Positions 40,142 to 48,383 of a DNA stretch of 64,000 nt are shown one piece after another. A model generated the notes under the pieces. That model saw nothing but the letters and a program-made list of their open reading frames with translations. It searched no databases and was not told the origin of the DNA. Origin of the DNA: Actinomadura sp. 6K520 (GTDB lineage Bacteria; Actinomycetota; Actinomycetes; Streptosporangiales; Streptosporangiaceae); contig NZ_SMLC01000022.1 of the NCBI RefSeq assembly GCF_004349245.1, forward strand, positions 1 to 64,000. Reading direction: 5' to 3'. The position numbers were made by a program, and so were the translations under genes. Numbering within the stretch: position 1 is the first letter of the stretch; the number at the start of each line of letters is the position of its first letter.

Positions 40142-40966
40142 CTATGCCCGCGCGGTCACGAGCCAGGCCGTGCCCCGCAGCCGGACGGCCCCGTCGCGCT
40201 CGAACGGCCGCATCGCCTCCGTGATGATGTCGACCAGCTCCGCGCTCTCGCCGTAGTTGTAGCGGATCGGGCCCCAGCCGGCGAAGAACTCGCCGGCGTC
40301 GCGGGCGTCCCGTCCCTCGATCTGCTCGGCCGCCACCTTGCGGCAGGCCACCGCGCGGAACCCGGCGCCCTCCAGCACCTCGCGGACCCGGCCGGGTTCC
40401 GACAGGGACAGCGGCCCGTGGTGCCCGACCGGGGCGTGGTCGAGCGGCGGGAGCGCCGCAAGGACCTTGCCGAGGTCGTTCTCCTCGATCGGCGCCATCG
40501 ACAGGAACGCCAGGCGCCCGCCCTCGCGCAGCGCCCGCCGGATGTTGCCGAACGCGGCGATCGGGTCGGCGAAGAACATCACCCCGAACCGGCTGACCGC
40601 GACGTCGAACGCGCCGTCGGGGAACGGGTGGACCTGCGCGTCGCCCTGCTCGAACGTCACGTTCGTGACGCCCTCCTCTTCGGCGAGGGACCGCGCACGG
40701 GCGAGCATCGGCGTGGAGAGGTCCACGCCCGTCGCGCTCCCGAGCCGGGCCTGGCCCGCGGCCAGCCGGGTGACCTGCCCGCTTCCGCAGCCGATGTCGA
40801 GGACGCGGTCGCGCGGCCCGATCGCGGCCGCCTCCAGCAGGAACTTGTTGAACGGCCCGTTCCCCGCGTCGTACCGGTCGTGGTGGTCGGCCCAGTGCCG
40901 CCCCTCGTATCCGTTCCACGCCTCGTACTGCGCCACGTTGACGATCTCCGGAGTACCGGATCCCAT
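40142..40966 (-). CDS. class I SAM-dependent methyltransferase (paralogue)
   Basis: 274-aa methyltransferase with motif I VLDIGCGSGQVTRL and motif III VAVSRFGVMFFAD. It shares EAWNGxEGxHWA and FEQGDAQVHPFP with the gene at 24972. AGGAGGGGACATG gives a strong ribosome binding site. It is the first gene of an operon with the saccharopine dehydrogenase-like and TetR genes; two tandem palindromes lie just upstream. Confidence 0.92.
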   Translation of the reverse strand: MGSGTPEIVNVAQYEAWNGYEGRHWADHHDRYDAGNGPFNKFLLEAAAIGPRDRVLDIGCGSGQVTRLAAGQARLGSATGVDLSTPMLARARSLAEEEGVTNVTFEQGDAQVHPFPDGAFDVAVSRFGVMFFADPIAAFGNIRRALREGGRLAFLSMAPIEENDLGKVLAALPPLDHAPVGHHGPLSLSEPGRVREVLEGAGFRAVACRKVAAEQIEGRDARDAGEFFAGWGPIRYNYGESAELVDIITEAMRPFERDGAVRLRGTAWLVTARA

Positions 40967-40975
40967 GTCCCCTCC

Positions 40976-41007
40976 TATGAACGACTGTTCATGAACGTAT
41001 GTTCATA
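40976..41007. promoter_or_regulatory. tandem TetR operator
   Basis: ATGAACGACTGTTCAT at 40977-40992 and ATGAACGTATGTTCAT at 40991-41006 are two overlapping palindromes with four-base spacers; the second is extended by a T/A pair at its ends. They lie ten bases upstream of the methyltransferase start. This is a typical TetR tandem operator for the operon's own TetR. Confidence 0.8.
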
Positions 41008-41074
41008 CTGAGGGCGGAGCCCGTGCGGCGTCAAGGGGGTGGCGGTCGCGAAACCCGGCAACCCCACCCATCTA

Positions 41075-41092
41075 GAACGGAATTCTTCGTTC
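41075..41092. promoter_or_regulatory. imperfect palindrome before TetR/AlkZ-like operon
   Basis: GAACG at 41075-41079 pairs with CGTTC at 41088-41092 around the EcoRI-like core GGAATTCTT. The site lies 16 bases upstream of the TetR start and is a reasonable operator for it. Mismatches in the core lower confidence. Confidence 0.45.
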
Positions 41093-41107
41093 CCCTAACA
41101 TGGGGGC

Positions 41108-41746
41108 ATGGAGACCACGGCACGGGCGCCCATGAGCGGGCGCAAGGCGCAGGCGGCGCGCAACGACGAGCTCATCCGGGAAGCGGCGCGGGCGGTGTTC
41201 ACCGCCGACCCGGGCGCGCCGATCTCGGCGGTCGCCGAGCAGGCCGGCGTGGGCATCAGCGCGCTGTACCGCCGCTACAAGAGCAAGGAGGACCTGCTGC
41301 AGAAGCTCGCCGACGAGGGCATGGACCGCTACCTCGCCCAGGTGGAGGCCGCGCTCGCGGACGAGGGCGACGCCTGGGAGGCGTTCGCCGGGTTCATGCG
41401 CCGCTGCCTGGACATCGGCGCCGGCTCCCTGACGATGCGGCTCGCGGGCGGCTTCGAGGTCACCGAGGAGATGAGCCGCAAGGGCCGGGAGATCCACCTC
41501 GCGACCACGCGGCTGCTGGAGCGCACCAAGGAGGCGGGGGTGCTGCGTCCCGAGATCGAGGTGGGGGACGTCTCGGTGATCCTGGAGCACCTGCACGGCA
41601 TCCGGATCGGCGACGACGAACGCATGAACCGGCTCCAGCACCGGTACCTCGCCCTGATCCTGGACGCGCTGCGCCGCACGGACGCGGGCCGGCTCCCGGG
41701 CCCGGCTCCGACCTGGCAGGAACTGCGGGGACGCTATGACGGCTGA
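41108..41746 (+). CDS. TetR family regulator
   Basis: 212-aa TetR: HTH NDELIREAARAVFTADPGAP and VGISALYRRYKSKEDLL. Its last codons overlap by 11 bases with the AlkZ-like gene, so the two are one operon. It is divergent from the methyltransferase operon. The ligand domain is typical. It may act as a DNA-damage- or drug-linked regulator of the glycosylase (speculation). Confidence 0.92.
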   Translation: METTARAPMSGRKAQAARNDELIREAARAVFTADPGAPISAVAEQAGVGISALYRRYKSKEDLLQKLADEGMDRYLAQVEAALADEGDAWEAFAGFMRRCLDIGAGSLTMRLAGGFEVTEEMSRKGREIHLATTRLLERTKEAGVLRPEIEVGDVSVILEHLHGIRIGDDERMNRLQHRYLALILDALRRTDAGRLPGPAPTWQELRGRYDG

Positions 41747-42872
41747 CGCGGACGTGCCCGTCCTGGGGCGGCGGGCACTGAACCGGGCGCTGCTGGCGCG
41801 GCAGATGCTCCTGGAGCGGCACGCGATGCCCGCGCTGGACGCGATCGAGCATCTGGTCGGCATGCAGTCCCAGGCGCCGAACCCGCCGTACATCGGGCTG
41901 TGGAGCCGTCTCGACGGCTTCTCCTTCGGCGAGGTCGGCGAGCTGATGACCGGCCGCCGGGCGGCCCGGATCGTGCTGATGCGCGGGACGCTGCACCTGG
42001 TCAGCGCCCGCGACGCCCGCGCGCTGCGCCCGCTCACCCAGGTCATCCTGGACGACCACCTGAAGGCCAGGGCCCGCGACCTCGACGGCATCGACCTCGG
42101 AGCCGTCTTCGCCGCGGCGCGGACCCACCTGGAGGACGAGCCGCGCACCGACAAGGAGCTGCGGGACCTGCTGGCCGGACGGTGGCCGGACGAGGACCCG
42201 GCGCTCCTCGGCTGGGCCGCCCGCTGCGGCGTGCCGCTCGTCCAGGTCCCGCCGCGCGGCATCTGGGGCGCCTCGGGCATGGCCCGGCACACGACGCTCG
42301 AAGCGTGGCTGGGCGGGCCCGCGGCGCCCGAGGCGTCCCTGGACGAGGTGGTCCTGCGCTACCTCGCGGCGTTCGGCCCGGCGAGTGTGCAGGACGTCCA
42401 GCACTGGTCCGGCCTGCGGCGGCTCGGCGAGGTGGTCGAGCGGCTCCGGCCCGGTCTCCTGGAGTTCCGGGACGAGCGGGGGCGGAAGCTGTACGACGTC
42501 CCGGAGGCGCCGCGCCCCGATCCCGGCACGGCGGCTCCCGTGCGGTTCGTGCCCGACTTCGACAACCTGCTGCTGTCGCACGCCGACCGGGCCCGGATCA
42601 TCGGGGAGGAGCATCGCAAGCGGGTCTTCACCGTCAACGGGATCATCCGGGCGACGTTCCTCGTGGACGGCTTCGTCCACGGCATGTGGAAGATCGAGAA
42701 GAAGGGCGGCAAGCGGGGCGCGGCGACGCTGCGCATCGACCCGTTCGCCCCGATCCCCGACCCGGACCGGGCCGCCCTGGAGGAAGAGGGAAAACGCCTC
42801 CTCGCCGCCGCCCACCCCGACGCGGCGTCGCACGGCATCGAGTTCCGCACCCCTCAGGAGGCGTCCAGGTAG
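41736..42872 (+). CDS. AlkZ-like winged-helix DNA glycosylase (HTH_42)
   Basis: 378-aa protein of the HTH_42/AlkZ-like family, whose members include the DNA glycosylases that unhook azinomycin and other interstrand crosslinks. The catalytic region should be near residues 40-50: VGMQSQAPNPPYIGLWSRL contains Gln44-Ser45-Gln46 in the position of the Q-x-Q motif. Later MRGTLHLVSARDARALRP and FVPDFDNLLLSHADR are family blocks. It overlaps the TetR gene. A repair or self-resistance role is inferred, but the substrate is unknown. Confidence 0.85.
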   Translation: MTADADVPVLGRRALNRALLARQMLLERHAMPALDAIEHLVGMQSQAPNPPYIGLWSRLDGFSFGEVGELMTGRRAARIVLMRGTLHLVSARDARALRPLTQVILDDHLKARARDLDGIDLGAVFAAARTHLEDEPRTDKELRDLLAGRWPDEDPALLGWAARCGVPLVQVPPRGIWGASGMARHTTLEAWLGGPAAPEASLDEVVLRYLAAFGPASVQDVQHWSGLRRLGEVVERLRPGLLEFRDERGRKLYDVPEAPRPDPGTAAPVRFVPDFDNLLLSHADRARIIGEEHRKRVFTVNGIIRATFLVDGFVHGMWKIEKKGGKRGAATLRIDPFAPIPDPDRAALEEEGKRLLAAAHPDAASHGIEFRTPQEASR

Positions 42873-43510
42873 CGCAGGACGGCCAGCACGCGGCGGTGGT
42901 CGCTCCCCGTGGCCGTAAGCCCGAGCTTGGTGAAGATGTTGGCGACGTGCTTCTCGACGGCCCGCTCGGTCACCACCAGGGACGCGGCGATCGCGGCGTT
43001 CGTCCGCCCCTCCGCCATCAGGGTCAGCACCTCCCGCTCCCGGGGCGTCAGCGCGGTCAGCCCGCGGCCCGGACGGGACGCGGCGAGCAGCTGCCCGACG
43101 ACCTCCGGGTCGAGGGCGGTCCCGCCGGCGGCGACGCGGGTCAGCGCGTCCACGAAGTCGTCCAGGTCGGACACCCGCTCCTTCAGCAGGTAGCCCACCC
43201 CGGCCGGGGACGAGGCGAGCAGCTCGGCCGCGTACCGCGTCTCCACGTACTGCGAGAACAGCAGGACACCGAGTTCCGGACGCTCCCGGCGCAGCTCGAT
43301 CGCCGCGTGCAGGCCCTCGTCGGTGTGCGTCGGCGGCATCCGGATGTCGATCACCGCGACGTCCGGCCGGTGCTCGGCCACGGCCGCGTGCAGGGCCGCC
43401 GCGTCGCCGACCCCCGCGACGACCTCGTGCCCGCGCAGGCCGAGCAGGTGCGCCAGCCCCTCCCGCAGGATCACCGCGTCCTCGGCGATCACCACCCGCA
43501 GCGGGCTCAT
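42854..43510 (-). CDS. NarL/LuxR response regulator
   Basis: 218-aa regulator with receiver (Glu10, Asp11, phospho-acceptor Asp55 in DVAVIDIRMPP) and C-terminal LuxR HTH (TPREREVLTLMAEGRTNAAI). It is the third gene of an operon with a sensor-domain protein and a histidine kinase, and overlaps the kinase gene by four bases. Its 3' end overlaps the AlkZ-like gene by 19 bases. Confidence 0.93.
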   Translation of the reverse strand: MSPLRVVIAEDAVILREGLAHLLGLRGHEVVAGVGDAAALHAAVAEHRPDVAVIDIRMPPTHTDEGLHAAIELRRERPELGVLLFSQYVETRYAAELLASSPAGVGYLLKERVSDLDDFVDALTRVAAGGTALDPEVVGQLLAASRPGRGLTALTPREREVLTLMAEGRTNAAIAASLVVTERAVEKHVANIFTKLGLTATGSDHRRVLAVLRYLDAS

Positions 43511-44772
43511 GGCGTGCGGAGGGGGAGCGTGACGGTCACGGTGGTCGGTCCTCCCGGGGGGCTGTCCAGGCGCAGCTCGCCGTCCACCGTACGCACCCGC
43601 TCGGCGAGCCCCGCGAGGCCGCCGCCCGGACGCGCCCACGCGCCGCCGCTCCCGTCGTCGGCGACGGTGAGCCGAAGCGTGCCGCCGCCCGGTTCGGCGG
43701 CCGCGACGGTCACCCGGCCGGCCGCCGCGTGCCGGGCGGCGTTGGCGAGCAGTTCGGACGCGCAGAAGTACGCGATCGACTCGATGGCGGCCGACGGACG
43801 TTCCGGCAGGTCCGTGTCCAGCTCCACCGGGACGGGGCTGCGGGCGGCCAGCGTCGCCAGCGCCGCGTCCAGGCCCTTGTCCAGGACGGGCGGGTGGATG
43901 CCCCGCACCAGCTCGCGCAGCTCGGAGATCGCCGCGCGGGCACCGGTGTGCGCGTCGTCGACGAGCCTGCGGGCGCCGTCGGGTGTGTCGGGCGGGAGCG
44001 TCTCCTTCAGCGCGGCGAGCGTCATGGTCAGCGAGACGAGCCGCACCTGGGCGCCGTCGTGCAGGTCGCGCTCGATCCGGCGGAGCGTCGCGGCGGCGTC
44101 CTCCACCGCGTACGACCGGCTTTCCTCCAGGTCGCGGATGCGGGCGTCGCGGGGACGGGGACCGAGCAGCGCGCGCAGCACCGCCACGTCCAGCCCGGCG
44201 GCGAGCCGGACCGCGCGCGGCGCGAGCAGCAGCAGCACGGCGCCCGCCAGCGCGACCAGGAGGCTGCGCTGCCAGGTGTCGAAGTAGAAGCCGTCGATCG
44301 ACAGCCCGTACCTCGGCTCGCCGCTGGAGTCCCGGCCGCGCGACTCGTTGAGGCCGAGGGACCGCTGGACCGGATACGTCAGCAGGAGGAACCCGTACAC
44401 CCAGGTCACCAGGACCGCGACGAGGCCGAGGAGCGCCAGCGGCAGCCCGGTCAGCAGGTGCAGGAACGCCCGGTAGCCGGTGCCGTCGTGCGCGTCGCGC
44501 ACCCAGGCGCGCAGCCCCGCCCGCGACCGGGGCCGTTCCGGCGCGGGCACGTGCTCCTCCAGCAGGACGGCCGCGAGGCGCCGGTGCAGCGCTCCGAACC
44601 TGCGGGCACCGCGCAGCACCGCCGCCGTCGCCGGGCCGCCGAGCCTGGTCACCGACAGGACCCCGCCGAGCACGGCCGAGAGCAGCGCGAAAGCGAAACC
44701 GACGAGGGCGAGTGGGGCCTTCGCCAAGAGGTAGAGGGTGTCCGCCCAAGCTCTGCGCAGCACGGGTCTCAT
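43507..44772 (-). CDS. NarL-type sensor histidine kinase
   Basis: 421-aa kinase with an N-terminal putative-sensor type membrane region (about four helices), HisKA_3 acceptor RRIERDLHDGAQVRLVSL and HATPase (ASELLANAARHAAAGR; GGLAGLAERVRTV). It overlaps both neighbours by four bases (sensor-domain gene upstream, regulator downstream), giving a three-gene operon. The trigger is unknown. Confidence 0.92.
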   Translation of the reverse strand: MRPVLRRAWADTLYLLAKAPLALVGFAFALLSAVLGGVLSVTRLGGPATAAVLRGARRFGALHRRLAAVLLEEHVPAPERPRSRAGLRAWVRDAHDGTGYRAFLHLLTGLPLALLGLVAVLVTWVYGFLLLTYPVQRSLGLNESRGRDSSGEPRYGLSIDGFYFDTWQRSLLVALAGAVLLLLAPRAVRLAAGLDVAVLRALLGPRPRDARIRDLEESRSYAVEDAAATLRRIERDLHDGAQVRLVSLTMTLAALKETLPPDTPDGARRLVDDAHTGARAAISELRELVRGIHPPVLDKGLDAALATLAARSPVPVELDTDLPERPSAAIESIAYFCASELLANAARHAAAGRVTVAAAEPGGGTLRLTVADDGSGGAWARPGGGLAGLAERVRTVDGELRLDSPPGGPTTVTVTLPLRTP

Positions 44773-45242
44773 CTACCCATCGTCCCGCCCAGAACGCGGA
44801 GAAGCAGCCGTGCGTGGAGCGCGGTGAGCGCCTTCAGGATGACCGGCATCAGCGCGAGCATCACGAGCCCGCCCAAGGCGTGGACGGCCCAGGCGCCGGC
44901 GAGTGTGGGGCCGCCCCAGGCGTCGTCCAGTGTGCCGCCTATCCCGATGAGCCACCGTCCCGGGTAGAGGAGGTTGAGGACGACGATGCTCCACCCGTAG
45001 CCCACCAGCAGCAGGGACAGCACGTTGAGCGGTATGGACAGCAGTGCGTGAAGGATCGTGGGGAACCGCCCGCGGCGCTTTGGCTCGACGTCCAGGAGAC
45101 GCTGGGCGAGCGATGCCTGAACCGGTGCACCGGCCAGCGAGGCGAGGGCCGCGGGTAGGGCGGCGAGCGTGTACGCGGAGCGCCGCCAGAGCGTCCGTCC
45201 GAGCTGGGCGCGGAGCGTGGCGCGGGGAGCGGTGATCGTCAT
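44769..45242 (-). CDS. sensor-domain membrane protein (small)
   Basis: 157-aa membrane protein with three helices (TLAALPAALASLAGAPVQ region; LSIPLNVLSLLLVGYGWSIV; AVHALGGLVMLALMPVIL). It looks like the isolated N-terminal sensor domain of the kinase group (putative sensor, PF13796-like). It is the first gene of the operon with the kinase and regulator and may extend the membrane sensing unit. A 22-bp palindrome lies upstream. Confidence 0.75.
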   Translation of the reverse strand: MTITAPRATLRAQLGRTLWRRSAYTLAALPAALASLAGAPVQASLAQRLLDVEPKRRGRFPTILHALLSIPLNVLSLLLVGYGWSIVVLNLLYPGRWLIGIGGTLDDAWGGPTLAGAWAVHALGGLVMLALMPVILKALTALHARLLLRVLGGTMGR

Positions 45243-45303
45243 GGAGGCACCCTTTGGTCAGGGACGAGCAGGTGTCTCCAGGCTCCTTCGCCGGGGCCGT
45301 CCG

Positions 45304-45351
45304 GGTCGATCGTGCGGGCAGGTCGATCGGGGGTTCGGTTAACCGAACCCC
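45304..45351. promoter_or_regulatory. direct repeat and 22-bp perfect palindrome
   Basis: GGGGTTCGGTT at 45330-45340 is followed directly by its exact reverse complement at 45341-45351. Just before it, GGTCGATCG occurs twice (45304-45312 and 45321-45329). The region lies between the MarR stop and the start of the sensor operon at 45242, about 90 bases upstream of it. Either an operator for that operon or a MarR-gene terminator; the zero-spacer symmetry favours an operator. Confidence 0.6.
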
Positions 45352-45363
45352 GCCCGCGCGGGA

Positions 45364-45852
45364 TCAGCCGGGGTCCGGGGCACAGGGGGCCGTGTGATCG
45401 GGGTCCAGCCCTTCGAGCAGGGCGTGGAGGGTCTCGCGGAACTCCAGCATCCGCTCGCGGGTCAGCGGGTCGAACAGCCGGCGCCTGACCTCGGCGACAT
45501 GGCCGGGGGCGGCCTCGGCCAGCGCGGCGAAGCCCGCGTCGGTCAGCTGGGCGATCGTGGCGCGGCGGTCGGTGGCGTGCTTGGTCCGGCGGACCCAGCC
45601 GGCCTCCTCGAGCCGGTTGACGGCGTGGGACAGGCGGCTCGGCGACGAGTGGACGACCTCCGCGAGCTCGCTCATGGTCAGGGCGCGGCCGGGGGACTCC
45701 GACAGCATCGCAAGGATCATGTAGTAGGCGTGCGGCATCCCCGAGTCGCGCTGGAGCTGCCGGTCGAGGGCCTCGTTGAGCAGGCGCGACGTCCACAGGA
45801 AGGCGCGCCAGGTCTCCTGCTCGTCGGCGTCGAGCCACCGTGGTTCCGTCAT
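45364..45852 (-). CDS. MarR family regulator of LigB dioxygenase
   Basis: 162-aa MarR with winged helix MSELAEVVHSSPSRLSHAVN and RRTKHATDRRATIAQL. It is divergent from the LigB-type dioxygenase gene at 45945, and the interval contains two palindromes, so it probably represses that gene and itself. The likely ligand is an aromatic or quinone compound (inference from partner). Confidence 0.92.
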   Translation of the reverse strand: MTEPRWLDADEQETWRAFLWTSRLLNEALDRQLQRDSGMPHAYYMILAMLSESPGRALTMSELAEVVHSSPSRLSHAVNRLEEAGWVRRTKHATDRRATIAQLTDAGFAALAEAAPGHVAEVRRRLFDPLTRERMLEFRETLHALLEGLDPDHTAPCAPDPG

Positions 45853-45874
45853 GCCGCCAAGCCTACCCGGAAGA

Positions 45875-45901
45875 TTGAACCTTCAAGACTTGAAAGTTCA
45901 A
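45875..45901. promoter_or_regulatory. 27-bp near-perfect MarR operator
   Basis: Left arm TTGAACcTTCAAG and right arm CTTGAAaGTTCAA flank one centre A (45888); only one pair is mismatched over 13 positions. It lies between the divergent MarR and dioxygenase genes. This is the cleanest operator candidate in the window. Confidence 0.85.
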
Positions 45902-45915
45902 CTAAATCTGAGTAC

Positions 45916-45929
45916 GTTGAAGTATCAAC
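45916..45929. promoter_or_regulatory. second MarR half-palindrome
   Basis: GTTGA (45916-45920) and TCAAC (45925-45929) share the TTGA/TCAA logic of the larger palindrome and lie 16 bases upstream of the dioxygenase ATG, a likely secondary MarR site. Confidence 0.5.
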
Positions 45930-45944
45930 TAATAGGGGGATGAC

Positions 45945-46706
45945 ATGACCCGGATGCCCGTTCTCTATCTCAGTCACGGCGCCCCGCCGCTCGCCGACGA
46001 CCCCGTGTGGACGGACGAACTGGCCCGCTGGTCGGCTGAGCTGCCGAAGCCGACGGCGATCCTGATGGTGTCCGCGCACTGGGAGGAGGCGCCGCTGAGC
46101 ATCGGCGCGACCCGCCGGTTGCCGCTCGTCTATGACTTCTGGGGTTTCCCCGAGCACTACTACACCGTCCGGTACGACGCCCCCGGCGCGCCCGAACTGG
46201 CCGATGACGTGCGCAGACTCATTCCCGGCGTCCAGCAGGACGAGAAGCGGGGCCTTGACCACGGCGCCTACGTGCCGCTTGTCGAGATGTATCCGGACGC
46301 CGACGTGCCCGTGCTGCAGATGTCCATGCCCACGCTGGAGCCGACGCGGCTCTTCGACATCGGGCGGAGCCTCGCGCCGCTGCGCGACAAGGGCGTGCTC
46401 ATCGTCGGGAGCGGTTTCACGACGCACAACCTGCGGGAGATGCGCCCCGGACCGGACGCGGAGCCGCCGGCCTGGTCGGAGGAGTTCGACGACTGGGCGC
46501 GGCGGGCCGTGGAGGGCGGCGACGTCGACGCCCTGCTCGACTTCCGGGGGAAGGCGCCGGCGGCCCGGATCGCCCACCCGAGGACGGAGCACTTCGCACC
46601 GCTGTTCATGGCGCTCGGCGCGGACGCCGACGACCCCTCGGCGCGGCGGTCGGTCATCGACGGCTACTGGTTCGGCCTGGCGAAGCGGTCCTTCCAGTTC
46701 GGCTGA
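45945..46706 (+). CDS. class III extradiol ring-cleavage dioxygenase (LigB/DODA type)
   Basis: 253-aa iron or zinc enzyme. Metal ligands His11 (YLSHGAPP) and His45 (MVSAHWEE) are visible, with LDHGAYVPL and GSGFTTHNLREM holding catalytic histidines. The group opens catechol rings at the extradiol position; bacterial DODA-type members act on DOPA or other catechols. The start ATG follows TAGGGGGATGAC. It is controlled by the divergent MarR (inference). Confidence 0.93.
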   Translation: MTRMPVLYLSHGAPPLADDPVWTDELARWSAELPKPTAILMVSAHWEEAPLSIGATRRLPLVYDFWGFPEHYYTVRYDAPGAPELADDVRRLIPGVQQDEKRGLDHGAYVPLVEMYPDADVPVLQMSMPTLEPTRLFDIGRSLAPLRDKGVLIVGSGFTTHNLREMRPGPDAEPPAWSEEFDDWARRAVEGGDVDALLDFRGKAPAARIAHPRTEHFAPLFMALGADADDPSARRSVIDGYWFGLAKRSFQFG

Positions 46707-46730
46707 CCCGCTCGCTCCCCAGGGGGAGGG

Positions 46731-47600
46731 TCAGTCCGACCGGGCGCCGTTCATCGCCGCGGAGCCCTCCATCTGGGAGAACCCGGTGCGCCAGGAGGCG
46801 AACTGCGGCTTCCAGCCGAGGTCCAGCGCCTTGGCGTTCGACACCGGGCGGCCCGTCGTGGCGGCGTGCTTGCCCGCGCTGCCCGGCGTGGGGGCGCCCA
46901 GGGCGGCGCTGTAGACCGGCAGCCAGTCGGCCGTCGTCGCCGGCTCGTCGTCGACGATGTTGACCGCGCCCGCGGGCCAGTCGAGCGCCGCCAGCGCGGC
47001 CGACGCGGCGTCGTCGGCGTGCACGAACGAGGTCCACGAGGGCGTGAGGCGCAGGCTGCCCGCCCGCACCCGCTCGGCGATCGCGCCGTCCGGCGCGTAC
47101 CACGTCCCCGGCCCGTAGAGCGCGCCGTACCGCAGCACGACCCCGCGGGGCATCTGGGCGAGGGCGTCCTCCAGCGCCGCGACGCCCTCGTACGGCGGCA
47201 GCGACGCGTCGAGCGGGTCGGTCTCGACGGCCGGCGCGTCCCCGGGGAGGTACAGCCACGCGATGCTCTGCGCGACCATGGTCTGGACGCCGGCGGCCAG
47301 CGCGGCCTCGACGAGGTTGCGGGTGCCCTCGATCCGGAGATGCGAGTTGGCCGCGAAGTCCTCGTCGCTGAGATCGGTGAGCTGGTGGATGACCGCGTCC
47401 GGCCGCTCGTCCTGCACGGCCCTGCGCAGCGCGGAGGCGTCGAGGGCGTCCACGACGACCGGCGCGGCGCCGAGGTCGCGGAGCAGCGCGGCACGACCGG
47501 GGCGGCGCGTCGTCCCTGCGACCTCGTGGCCCGCCCGGGTGAGCAGCGGGATCAGCCGGCGACCGACGACTCCGGTCGCTCCGGCGAGGAGAATCTTCAA
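46731..47600 (-). CDS. NAD-dependent epimerase/dehydratase family protein
   Basis: 289-aa extended SDR with the dinucleotide motif GATGVVGRRLIPLL, VVVDALDASALR and the S-x(n)-Y-x-x-x-K-like region VAQSIAWLYLPGD. The start is a TTG (47600), preferred because GTGGAGGT lies six bases before it; longer frames exist upstream. It is likely a sugar-nucleotide or atypical reductase; the substrate is unknown. It is divergent from the macro-domain gene. Confidence 0.82.
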   Translation of the reverse strand: MKILLAGATGVVGRRLIPLLTRAGHEVAGTTRRPGRAALLRDLGAAPVVVDALDASALRRAVQDERPDAVIHQLTDLSDEDFAANSHLRIEGTRNLVEAALAAGVQTMVAQSIAWLYLPGDAPAVETDPLDASLPPYEGVAALEDALAQMPRGVVLRYGALYGPGTWYAPDGAIAERVRAGSLRLTPSWTSFVHADDAASAALAALDWPAGAVNIVDDEPATTADWLPVYSAALGAPTPGSAGKHAATTGRPVSNAKALDLGWKPQFASWRTGFSQMEGSAAMNGARSD

Positions 47601-47857
47601 GGGGGTACCTCCACGACTTGCACGCCTTTGTGGTCGTCTCGACGGCAGGATAGGCATTCACTCTTTCAATGGTCACGCCCGGCGTTCCGCATGGTGCCCC
47701 CGCTTCGGCCGGACGACGTCGGACGAGCCGTACCTCCCCTGGAGACTCGTCCGCCATGAGCGTACCGCCGGGAACCGCCCGAACGCGTTTCGCGACCGGT
47801 CCCGAAGAGAATTCTTCTCTTCTGACGGGGTTCGGCCACAGCGGGGGAACGGCGGAG

Positions 47858-48370
47858 ATGAAGATCACTCTCATCCGGGGCGACATCACCGAGCAGGAGG
47901 TCGACGCGGTGGTGAACGCGGCGAACTCGTCCCTCCTCGGCGGTGGCGGGGTGGACGGCGCGATTCACCGCAAAGGCGGCCCGGAGATCTTGGATGAATG
48001 CCGCAAACTGCGTGCATCGCACTATGGCGGCGGGTTGCCGACCGGTCAGGCGGTCGCGACGACCGGCGGCCGGCTGCCCGCCGAATGGGTGATCCACACC
48101 GTCGGGCCCGTCTACTCCGCGGCCGAGGACCGCAGCGCCCAGCTCGCGTCCTGCTACCGCGAATCGCTACGGGTCGCCGACGATCTCGGCGTCGGCTCGA
48201 TCGCCTTTCCGGCCGTGTCGGCGGGCGTTTACGGCTGGCCCATGGACGACGCCGCGCGCATAGCCGTCGGCACCGTCCGCGCCACGCCCACCAAGGTGAC
48301 CGACGCCCGGTTCGTCCTGTTCAGTGCGGACGCCTACGCCGCCTTCGAGCGCGCCCTCGGCACGCCCTAG
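47858..48370 (+). CDS. macro-domain protein (O-acetyl-ADP-ribose deacetylase-like)
   Basis: 170-aa single macro domain with the ADP-ribose pocket: RGDITEQEVDAVVNAANSSL, then GGGGVDGAIHRKGGPEIL and GGLPTGQAV. These match the YmdB/OAADPr deacetylase group, which removes ADP-ribose or acetyl groups and takes part in NAD metabolism or stress. Start ATG follows GGCGGAG. The universal stress gene is convergent. Confidence 0.92.
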   Translation: MKITLIRGDITEQEVDAVVNAANSSLLGGGGVDGAIHRKGGPEILDECRKLRASHYGGGLPTGQAVATTGGRLPAEWVIHTVGPVYSAAEDRSAQLASCYRESLRVADDLGVGSIAFPAVSAGVYGWPMDDAARIAVGTVRATPTKVTDARFVLFSADAYAAFERALGTP

Positions 48371-48383
48371 CCCCGGCCGGGCC

